This document shows, piece by piece, positions 6,812 through 11,105 of a DNA stretch of 11,105 nt. The notes under the pieces are model-generated. The model had not been told where the DNA came from. It saw only the letters and a list, made by a program, of their open reading frames with translations, and ran no database searches. This stretch comes from Microcaldota archaeon (GTDB lineage: Archaea; Micrarchaeota; Micrarchaeia; Micrarchaeales; CABMGC01). The DNA lies in contig JAJYXH010000084.1 of assembly GCA_021791075.1 (NCBI GenBank), positions 1 through 11,105 of the forward strand, read 5' to 3'. Within the stretch, counting starts at the first letter, position 1; each line of letters starts with the position of its first letter. Made by a program: the position numbers and the translations under genes.

Positions 6812-6829
6812 ACACATATAGTTATGTGT
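6812..6829. promoter_or_regulatory. Palindromic candidate operator for VapB/VapBC autoregulation
   Basis: ACACATA-TAGT-TATGTGT is a perfect 7-bp inverted repeat with a 4-nt centre, placed between the TATA box and the vapB start, over the expected transcription start. Antitoxins with ribbon-helix-helix domains usually repress their own operon by binding such palindromes. The overlap with the start region would suit steric block of initiation. Confidence 0.55.
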
Positions 6830-6836
6830 GATATGC

Positions 6837-7058
6837 ATGGTTAACATAACACTATCGGTCTCAAAAGAGCTATTCGAAGAGATGAAGGCGCACAAGGAGC
6901 TCAAGTGGAGTGAGGTCGCCAGGCAGGCTATAAAGAGAAAACTCGAGGAGATGCGTAGCATGGATAAGTTGCTGGGTAAAAGCGGGCTGAATGAAAGCGA
7001 TGCGGAGGAGATAGGCCATAGGATAAAGCACGAAATCCGCAAAAGGCTTGAAGCATGA
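6837..7058 (+). CDS. vapB: VapB-type ribbon-helix-helix antitoxin
   Basis: 73 residues. The N-terminal ribbon VNITLSVS is followed by two helices, KELFEEMKAHKEL and WSEVARQAIKRKLEEM, a layout typical of archaeal RHH antitoxins of the VapBC type. The charged C-terminal tail (about 45-73) should wrap the toxin. ATG 6837 is chosen over the in-frame GTG at 6828 because MVNITLS is the normal family start and GTGAT (6828-6832) is a plausible archaeal ribosome binding sequence 4 nt upstream. The stop overlaps the vapC start as ATGA, which indicates coupled translation. It lies inside an AT-rich segment bounded by srp54 repeats. Confidence 0.85.
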   Translation: MVNITLSVSKELFEEMKAHKELKWSEVARQAIKRKLEEMRSMDKLLGKSGLNESDAEEIGHRIKHEIRKRLEA

Positions 7059-7468
7059 AAATAGTCATAGATACTAATAGAATCATCGCTGCCCTGATCA
7101 AGGATTCTACAAGCAGGAGCATATTATTCTCAAACAAATTCGAGTTTTTAACAATAGAATTTGCAAAAAAGGAGCTAAACAATCACAAACGCGAGATACT
7201 CGATAAGGTGCGCATAAAAGAAGGCGATTTGGACGCGCTGATGTCTTCGCTTTTTAAAAGGATATATGTGGTTGACGATATAGCCATAAGGGAGAGTCTT
7301 GCTTCGGCGAAGATAATAATGGATAAAATAGATCCCGATGATGCACCTTTTATCGCTTTGGCACTTGCCGTTGAAAATGACGGCATATGGAGCGATGATA
7401 AGCACTTTGCGATGCAAAAAGTAGTTAGGGTCTGGAAGACTGGCGACTTGATGAGGCTTTTAGGATAG
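7055..7468 (+). CDS. vapC: VapC-type PIN-domain ribonuclease toxin
   Basis: 137 residues covering one PIN domain. The acidic metal site is visible as D6 in MKIVIDTNRII, E40 in EFAKKEL, D95/D96 in KIDPDDAPFIALAL and D114/D115 in GIWSDDKHF, so the nuclease looks intact. VapC toxins cut specific RNAs, often tRNA or rRNA, and are held inactive by VapB. Codon use is AT-rich (many AAA, ATA, TTT) compared with the neighbouring srp54 and cysS. It overlaps vapB by 4 bp and ends 3 bp from the convergent srp54 stop. Confidence 0.9.
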   Translation: MKIVIDTNRIIAALIKDSTSRSILFSNKFEFLTIEFAKKELNNHKREILDKVRIKEGDLDALMSSLFKRIYVVDDIAIRESLASAKIIMDKIDPDDAPFIALALAVENDGIWSDDKHFAMQKVVRVWKTGDLMRLLG

Positions 7469-7470
7469 GC

Positions 7471-7508
7471 CCTACATCCCGGGCATGAACTTCGAGAGCT
7501 GCTTCCTG
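7471..7508 (-). repeat. srp54 3' end (38-bp direct repeat, copy 2)
   Basis: The functional copy: it supplies the last 11 codons and TAG of srp54. Identity with 6708-6745 is complete and stops abruptly at both edges. Confidence 0.9.
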
Positions 7509-8776
7509 AAGTCCCTGTTGTTCTTGAACATGTTCGCGAACTTCTTCATCTTGTTGAAGTCCGAGATGAGGTCCCTGACGTCGCGCTCGGCCATCCCGCT
7601 GCCCTTGGCTATGCGGGCGAGCCTTCCCGGCTCCCTGACCAGCCTCTCGTTGAGCCTCTCCTCCCTTGTCATCGATCCGATTATGTTACCGTACTTCTTC
7701 AGCTTCGCCTCGCTCGTCTCCATCGCCTCCTTCGGCACGTCGGCAAGACCCATCATTCCGAGGACGTTCTTCATCGGCCCCATCTTTGACATCGCCTTGA
7801 GCTGCGTGTAGAAGGTCTCGAAGTTCAGCTCCTCGGCCTGCATCTCCTCGGGCTTTATGTTCGCCTCCTTTATCGCATCCTGCACGGTCGTTAGGAGGGA
7901 CTCGAGGTCGGGTATCCCTAGAAGCCTTCCGACGAACTTCTTCGAGTCGTAGAGCTCGAGGGAGCTGAGCTTCTCCCCTGTGCCTATGAATGCTATGTTA
8001 GTCTGCGTGGCCGCGACTGCACTGAGCGCGCCTCCCCCCTTTCCGGAGCCGTCGAGCCTGGTGACTATTACCCCTGTTATTCCGATGGCATTGTGGAACT
8101 CGGTTGCCTGCCTTCCCGCCACCTGCCCTACGTCGGCGCTTATCACGAGCAGTTTCTCTTCGGGATTGAATGATTTGTTTATCTCCTTGATCTCGGTTAC
8201 GAGCTCAGCGTCAAGCGCGTTCCTCCCGCTCGAGTCGCATATCACGATCTTCCTGTCCTTGAGATGGGAGAGCCCATCCTTCACTATCTTCCTTACGTCC
8301 TTCTCTCCCTTTATTCCGAAGAAGCTGACGTTCGCCTGCTTTGCCAGAGTCTCGAGCTGCTCGTACGCCGCGGGCCTTGTGACGTCGCAGCAGATAACTC
8401 CGACGCTCAGCCCCCGGTCCTGGTAGAACTTGGCGAGCTTGGCGGTGGTGGTCGTCTTTCCCGAACCGTACATTCCGGCCATCAGTATGCGCTTAGGCTT
8501 TATCTCCGGCTCGTAGCTCCCGCCCATGAGCTTTACCAGCTCCTCGTAGACCACGTTCGTTATGTAGTCCCTCGGGCTGACCCCCTTGGGCATCTTCTCC
8601 CTGAGCACTATGTCCTCTATCTTCTTTGTGAAGGAGAAGACCAGGCTCAACTCGACGTCTGACGAGATGAGCGCCTTCTGCAGCTCCTTTGTGAACTCGC
8701 GTATGGTCTTCGCGTCTATTATGGTGGCGCCGGCGAGCCTTGCCATGGCCTTCCTCAGCCCCTCTCCTAGGTCCAT
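7472..8776 (-). CDS. srp54: Signal recognition particle protein SRP54
   Basis: 434 residues, normal for archaeal SRP54. It binds 7S RNA and signal peptides and directs ribosomes to the membrane receptor FtsY. The N domain is about 1-90. The G domain has P-loop GMYGSGKTT (101-109), DVTRPAAYEQL (131-141), G3 DSSGR (181-185), G4 TRLDGSGKGGG (239-249) and a closing FIGTGEKLSSLELYDSKKFVGRLLG segment. The M domain (about 315-434) is Met-rich, with GRLARIAKGSGM typical of the RNA-binding helices, and ends FMPGM. G3 differs from the usual DTAGR. The last 11 codons and stop are the part duplicated at 6708-6745. Confidence 0.97.
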   Translation of the reverse strand: MDLGEGLRKAMARLAGATIIDAKTIREFTKELQKALISSDVELSLVFSFTKKIEDIVLREKMPKGVSPRDYITNVVYEELVKLMGGSYEPEIKPKRILMAGMYGSGKTTTTAKLAKFYQDRGLSVGVICCDVTRPAAYEQLETLAKQANVSFFGIKGEKDVRKIVKDGLSHLKDRKIVICDSSGRNALDAELVTEIKEINKSFNPEEKLLVISADVGQVAGRQATEFHNAIGITGVIVTRLDGSGKGGGALSAVAATQTNIAFIGTGEKLSSLELYDSKKFVGRLLGIPDLESLLTTVQDAIKEANIKPEEMQAEELNFETFYTQLKAMSKMGPMKNVLGMMGLADVPKEAMETSEAKLKKYGNIIGSMTREERLNERLVREPGRLARIAKGSGMAERDVRDLISDFNKMKKFANMFKNNRDFRKQLSKFMPGM

Positions 8777-8855
8777 GTGATAACACTTATAAACATTGAT
8801 AGAGAATTCTACCTAACGGTATCTTTATCTTTTTCCATATATAAAGCATACTGAA
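8777..8855. promoter_or_regulatory. Divergent promoter region, srp54 and tRNA
   Basis: A 79-bp AT-rich gap. TTTATATAT on the minus strand (8845-8837) would start srp54 transcription near 8815 with a leader of about 40 nt. TCTTTATCT on the plus strand (8822-8830) lies about 26 nt upstream of a start just before the tRNA. TTTATAAG at 8794-8787 on the minus strand is too close to the srp54 ATG to serve it. Confidence 0.45.
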
Positions 8856-8960
8856 GGGCTCGTAGCTCAGCCTGGTTAGAGCGCTGGTCTTATAGCATGC
8901 CCATGGCGACATGGACTGTACGAAAGCCAGATGTCGAGAGTTCAAATCTCTCCGGGCCCA
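8856..8960 (+). tRNA. tRNA-Ile(UAU) with a 30-nt intron at 37/38
   Basis: Full cloverleaf. Acceptor GGGCTCG (8856-8862) pairs with CGGGCCC (8953-8959), one G-U pair, discriminator A8960, no encoded CCA. D stem GCTC/GAGC encloses AGCCTGGTTA. Anticodon stem CTGGT (8884-8888) pairs with GCCAG (8926-8930). Variable loop ATGTC. T stem GAGAG/CTCTC encloses TTCAAAT. The spliced loop is CUUAUAA, anticodon UAU (8891-8893), matching AUA isoleucine codons. The intron is 8895-8924. Pairing of the loop with the intron 3' end gives two 3-nt bulges, UA^G and AA^A, flanking a 4-bp helix with one U-C mismatch: a relaxed bulge-helix-bulge site for the splicing endonuclease. The intron folds as CCATG/CATGG capped by a GCGA (GNRA) loop. 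Confidence 0.85.
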
Positions 8961-9018
8961 TACCTAAATCCACGGCCTACGCAGGAGTGGAATCTATCCG
9001 ATCGGTCCGGTTGGCCTT

Positions 9019-9678
9019 TCAGACCGAGGTGATGCCGAGGCTGGACGTGTGGTGCATGACCCATCCCAATAGTGATCCTCCAAGGGCGATGAAGAGCAGT
9101 GAGGCTATTATCGCGATTATGGCGAGCACTATCGTTCCTGAGATTATGACCATACCAAGTGCGGCAGGCCACTTTAACTTCTGCTGGTTCGAGAGTCCTA
9201 CTACTTGAACCACGAGGGACCAGAGATCGAATACAGGCATTGCCAACGATGCAAAAGGTATCGCATAGAGGAATGAGAATACCCCTACAGGGAACCTTCC
9301 GTATACGACGGCGCTGAGCGTGTTCTCGAAGTCAGACTTGAATACTCCAAGGGCCTTGCCTATTATCTGCAGTATGCCTGCCCATATTATGGCAAAGATG
9401 GGGATGAGTATCCACACTACGACTATAGGGACCACTATTGCCGCAAGAAGCCCTATGCCGAGAAGCGGCGCCACATACGGTATCGAGGCGAGTGCCGCTC
9501 CGGCCGTAGCGGTGAGTGCCGCCGATAGTATAAGTGATATCACTATGTACGCAACAAGGGGGATGAATGTTGCTTTGTAGTAAAAGGCAAATGCCTCCCC
9601 GATCTTCATGCTCTTCTTCGTAGCGTTGCCTGGTGAGAGCATCAGGCTTATCGCATTTTGCAGTTCTTTGATGACCAT
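9019..9678 (-). CDS. Yip1-family polytopic membrane protein
   Basis: 219 residues. After an amphipathic N-terminus (1-35, including LMLSPGNATKKSM) come about five hydrophobic segments (about 38-58, 72-90, 91-108, 129-149, 172-200). The central ALGVFKSDFENTLSAVVYGRFPVGVF and the VFDLWSLVVQVVGLSNQQKLKWPAA stretch are the Yip1-domain pattern (short polar G-x-F-K loop, then F-x-x-W-x-x-x-x-x-x-G-L, then K-A/P-A before the last helices). Eukaryotic Yip1 proteins work with Rab GTPases in membrane traffic; the role of prokaryotic members is unknown. ATG 9678 is supported by a TATA box about 33 nt upstream. It stands alone between the tRNA (convergent, 58 bp away) and the IS element. Confidence 0.75.
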   Translation of the reverse strand: MVIKELQNAISLMLSPGNATKKSMKIGEAFAFYYKATFIPLVAYIVISLILSAALTATAGAALASIPYVAPLLGIGLLAAIVVPIVVVWILIPIFAIIWAGILQIIGKALGVFKSDFENTLSAVVYGRFPVGVFSFLYAIPFASLAMPVFDLWSLVVQVVGLSNQQKLKWPAALGMVIISGTIVLAIIAIIASLLFIALGGSLLGWVMHHTSSLGITSV

Positions 9679-9707
9679 ATAGATCGATAATTCGTTGGAA
9701 CGTTAAG

Positions 9708-9715
9708 TATTTAAA
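9708..9715 (-). promoter_or_regulatory. TATA box for the Yip1-family gene
   Basis: TTTAAATA on the minus strand, preceded by GG. A start about 25 nt downstream falls near 9686, only a few nucleotides before the ATG at 9678, so the mRNA would be nearly leaderless. Confidence 0.55.
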
Positions 9716-9748
9716 CCATCCCGTAGGGTACGTCCTAGGGAGTTGACA

Positions 9749-9756
9749 TTTATATA
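9749..9756 (+). promoter_or_regulatory. TATA-like box without a visible gene
   Basis: TTTATATA, reading toward the IS element. The predicted start near 9779 is followed by no open frame of useful length (the ATG at 9829 stops after eight codons). It could drive a short RNA, or belong to a gene separated from it by the IS insertion. The rest of 9679-9851 shows nothing else I can name. Confidence 0.25.
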
Positions 9757-9851
9757 AGACCACCATCGTCAAGTCGCATAACTGGTCACATCAGATAACT
9801 GACTAGATATGCAGTAATACAAGACTGGATGTGTATTGCCACCTTTATGAA

Positions 9852-9873
9852 ATAAGGGGCTATGGCCCCTTAT
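9852..9873. repeat. Inverted repeat at the probable right end of the IS200/IS605 element
   Basis: ATAAGGGGC-TATG-GCCCCTTAT is a perfect 9-bp stem with a 4-nt loop. It lies beyond the larger hairpin that follows tnpA and may mark the element's outer right end or act as a transcription stop. No long T run follows on either strand. Confidence 0.6.
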
Positions 9874-9885
9874 GAACCTCAGGCA

Positions 9886-9928
9886 CGAGGGGTTCCTCCC
9901 CGACTACGTCGGGGTATCTCACCCCTCG
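9886..9928. repeat. Nested subterminal hairpin downstream of tnpA
   Basis: Outer stem CGAGGGGT (9886-9893)/ACCCCTCG (9921-9928) encloses inner stem CCCCGAC (9898-9904)/GTCGGGG (9908-9914) with a 3-nt loop. It begins 2 nt after the tnpA stop. The inner stem resembles the left-end hairpin, with one base pair exchanged as a pair, as expected for the structures that TnpA recognises. Confidence 0.7.
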
Positions 9929-9930
9929 AC

Positions 9931-10410
9931 TCAATTGAACTGAAGCTTCATTTGCTTCACACCTTCCCTGTGTAGCATGAACGGTTCGTAAGAAACATCC
10001 TGCCTTCTGATGTAATTTTGTATGATATTCTCGCCAACGGGACCTACACTTGTTCCTGTCGGTTGGCCGCCCCAAAACTCTCTCCTCGGATATCTTTTTA
10101 TGAAGTTAGGCATCTCCTTAAAGACCTTCGATGCAGAGTGCGACTTCAGAATTTGAACTACCTGCTCCATTGAGAGTTTACTTGGCACGTTTATCTCCAT
10201 GTGCACGCGTGCATAGTCCTCTCCGAAAGAACACTCCTTTATCTTTATGTCGAACTGCATTTCTACTTCTCGAGATGCATCTGCAACTATCTTCTGTGTC
10301 CTCGGATTCTTGAATACCTTGAATCGGTACTTTGATACAAGCACAATGTACTGAAAATTGTACACCCAGTCCAATTCCTTTTTATTCTTTGCATTCGCTA
10401 TGCTAACCAT
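9931..10410 (-). CDS. tnpA: IS200/IS605-family TnpA (Y1 HUH transposase), probably impaired
   Basis: 159 residues. YNFQYIVLVSKYRFKVF (17-33) and the INVPSKLSMEQVVQILK segment after the active site are typical of TnpA, which moves single-stranded IS copies by a Tyr-DNA intermediate. The presumed nucleophile Y133 is present in ENIIQNYIRRQ. The HUH motif reads A-R-V-H (67-70): R68 occupies the place of the first metal-binding His, and CAC to CGC is a single transition. H70 remains. The C-terminus ends KQMKLQFN. A GC hairpin (10424-10441) just upstream of the start could limit translation, as in IS200. No tnpB or omega-RNA region is seen. Confidence 0.85.
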   Translation of the reverse strand: MVSIANAKNKKELDWVYNFQYIVLVSKYRFKVFKNPRTQKIVADASREVEMQFDIKIKECSFGEDYARVHMEINVPSKLSMEQVVQILKSHSASKVFKEMPNFIKRYPRREFWGGQPTGTSVGPVGENIIQNYIRRQDVSYEPFMLHREGVKQMKLQFN

Positions 10411-10423
10411 TTTCTTAAGTCTC

Positions 10424-10441
10424 CGCGACCTAACGGTCGCG
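10424..10441. promoter_or_regulatory. Hairpin in the tnpA leader
   Basis: CGCGACC-TAAC-GGTCGCG, a perfect 7-bp stem 13 nt upstream of the tnpA ATG. On the minus strand the base of the stem abuts GGAG, the only candidate ribosome binding sequence. It may therefore hinder ribosome loading or read-through transcription. Confidence 0.5.
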
Positions 10442-10492
10442 TTGACAATTTTTCTACGAGAAGACGTAAATCTTTGCAGGATTAGACTTCAA

Positions 10493-10511
10493 CCCCCAAC
10501 GAGGTTGGGGG
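10493..10511. repeat. Left-end hairpin of the IS200/IS605 element
   Basis: CCCCCAAC-GAG-GTTGGGGG, a perfect 8-bp stem with a 3-nt loop, near the presumed left end of the element relative to tnpA on the minus strand. 39 bp separate it from the stop of the DDE transposase. Confidence 0.65.
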
Positions 10512-10550
10512 AATGCTCTAGATATTCATAGGTCGGTTTACTGGTCGCAC

Positions 10551-11105
10551 TTATCTGGTCTGAACCCAGTATGGTAACTTGAGTCGCCTTGCATATTCGT
10601 CGTAAAGTCGTTGTTTGATGTTGAAGGAGAGTATGCGAAGTGCAATTGTTGCATCCCTCGTCTTCCTCTTCACCGCCCTTACGAAATTTCCGTACCGCCT
10701 CTTTATCGCAGAGAAGATGCATTCCACCAATGACTGCATATGGTAGAGCGCATCGTACAGTTCCTTCCGCTCCTGTGCAAAAAGAACCATCTTTCTCCAC
10801 GCCTTGGATCCCTCTGACTTTGCTGTCGTATTTCCCTTTATTGCGAAGAATGGCGTTCCGTTCTTATTCACCACGGTGTCACAATTCTTCCTGGACAGGT
10901 ATCCGGCATCTCCCAGAACCCTGAGAAGTTCGTCTATGTTTCTGAGGAGGAATCCCAATTGGCGCATATCGCTCCTCCTCCACGACGTTATCTTGTACTC
11001 TACGACAACATTCCTGTGTATGTTGACTGCAATGTGCAGCTTCATGTTGTCCCTTCTCCTGTTCCGCCTGCCTATCCTGATATCATACCATGAACTACTC
11101 GTTTT
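10551..11105 (-). CDS. DDE transposase (IS4/IS5-like), C-terminal part
   Basis: The frame is open to the right edge: codons before the ATG at 11045 read SSWYDIRIGRRNRRDN, so that ATG is internal and the gene continues outside. Visible features are the KLHIAVN strand typical of DDE transposases of the IS4/IS5 type, a DAGYLSRKN segment (D of the VLGDAGY strand) and the Y-x-x-x-x-x-x-E region LVECIFSAIKRRYGNF with the catalytic Glu and basic helix. It ends KLPYWVQTR. The product would cut and join DNA ends of its own element. The first catalytic Asp and the outer terminal inverted repeat lie beyond the window, so completeness cannot be judged. It is on the same strand as the adjoining tnpA. Confidence 0.8.
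   Translation of the reverse strand, partial: KTSSSWYDIRIGRRNRRRDNMKLHIAVNIHRNVVVEYKITSWRRSDMRQLGFLLRNIDELLRVLGDAGYLSRKNCDTVVNKNGTPFFAIKGNTTAKSEGSKAWRKMVLFAQERKELYDALYHMQSLVECIFSAIKRRYGNFVRAVKRKTRDATIALRILSFNIKQRLYDEYARRLKLPYWVQTR

Larger units (their letters stand above)
6708..7508. mobile_element. Candidate minimal vapBC cassette bounded by srp54 3'-end repeats
   Basis: One unit (repeat spacing 763 bp) contains only vapB, vapC and their promoter, with a 38-bp perfect direct repeat at each boundary. One repeat completes srp54 and the other is an orphan, as in attL/attR around elements integrated into the 3' end of a gene. Internal base composition is clearly lower in GC than srp54 (for example 33% at 7141-7200 against 55% at 7741-7800). 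No integrase or transposase gene lies inside, and no further terminal repeats were seen. Alternatives are an integrase supplied from elsewhere, deletion of a larger element, or a one-off illegitimate recombination. Confidence 0.55.
9852..10511 (-). mobile_element. IS200/IS605-type insertion sequence (tnpA only), about 0.66 kb
   Basis: It is bounded by structured ends and not by terminal inverted repeats, as in this family. The left hairpin is CCCCCAAC/GTTGGGGG (10493-10511) and the right hairpins are at 9886-9928 and 9852-9873. It contains tnpA on the minus strand and no tnpB. Size matches IS200-like elements. The exact ends depend on the short cleavage tetranucleotides and cannot be fixed without an empty site. 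Confidence 0.7.

Noticed and set aside
6828..6836. GTG start for vapB
   Set aside because: GTGAT is better read as the ribosome binding sequence for the ATG at 6837, and MVNITLS is the normal family beginning.
8890..8912. Reading the tRNA as Met or Ile2 with CAU, using CAT triplets at 8896-8898, 8902-8904 or 8910-8912
   Set aside because: Those triplets fall in the predicted intron; the stem positions and splice bulges place TAT at 34-36.
8961..9018. A terminator or small gene between the tRNA and the Yip1-family gene
   Set aside because: No T run, stable hairpin or credible frame was found in these 58 bp.
9886..9928. CRISPR repeat or tnpB-type guide RNA end
   Set aside because: It is a single hairpin with no repeated units or spacers, and no tnpB is present; it fits the right-end structure of an IS200-type element.

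Overview
The window is archaeal. It encodes a Bud32-type (KEOPS) kinase, a Drg-family GTPase with a TGS domain, SRP54 with an archaeal Met-rich C-terminus, ribosomal protein L41e and a tRNA with a predicted bulge-helix-bulge intron at position 37/38. Promoters look like archaeal TATA boxes about 25 nt upstream of short leaders. Gene packing is dense (overlapping or nearly touching ends), the core genes are moderately GC-rich, and AUA is a common Ile codon. I infer a small-genome archaeon, possibly a Micrarchaeota/ARMAN-like DPANN lineage. That placement is an impression, not something the sequence proves.

Layout. 1-455 (+): C-terminal part of Bud32. 458-2509 (-): a three-gene run that starts with a 24-codon gene for ribosomal protein L41e, then a SpoIIM-like membrane protein, then S-adenosylhomocysteine hydrolase. 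2666-4889 (+): a membrane-anchored, sequon-rich surface protein followed by cysteinyl-tRNA synthetase. 4886-6486 (-): a Drg GTPase followed by an unrecognised 153-residue protein whose stop codon interlocks with that of cysS. 6579-6650 (+): a 23-residue Lys/Arg-rich peptide with its own promoter and T-rich end. 6837-7468 (+): a vapBC toxin-antitoxin pair. 7472-8776 (-): SRP54. 8856-8960 (+): an intron-containing tRNA, read as Ile(UAU). 9019-9678 (-): a Yip1-family membrane protein. 9852-10511 (-): an IS200/IS605-type element with tnpA. 10551-right edge (-): the C-terminal part of a DDE transposase.

Most of the window is housekeeping: translation (L41e, CysRS, tRNA-Ile), tRNA modification (Bud32), the methyl cycle (AhcY), protein targeting (SRP54) and ribosome-associated GTPase function (Drg). 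Two stretches look acquired. The first is the AT-rich vapBC pair. It lies between two perfect 38-bp direct repeats: one is the real 3' end of srp54 and the other is a displaced copy of that end 763 bp away. This is the geometry left when a mobile unit recombines into the 3' end of a gene and restores it. No integrase is present, so the unit looks like a minimal toxin-antitoxin cassette. The second is the right end, with two different transposases side by side. The TnpA there has Arg where the first His of the HUH motif is expected, and its left and right hairpins differ by a compensatory base-pair change.

The least expected features are the vapBC cassette with its palindromic operator candidate, the 24-codon rpl41e with an in-frame basic extension upstream, the intron-bearing tRNA-Ile(UAU), the small basic peptide gene, and an Asp in place of a zinc-ligand Cys in CysRS.
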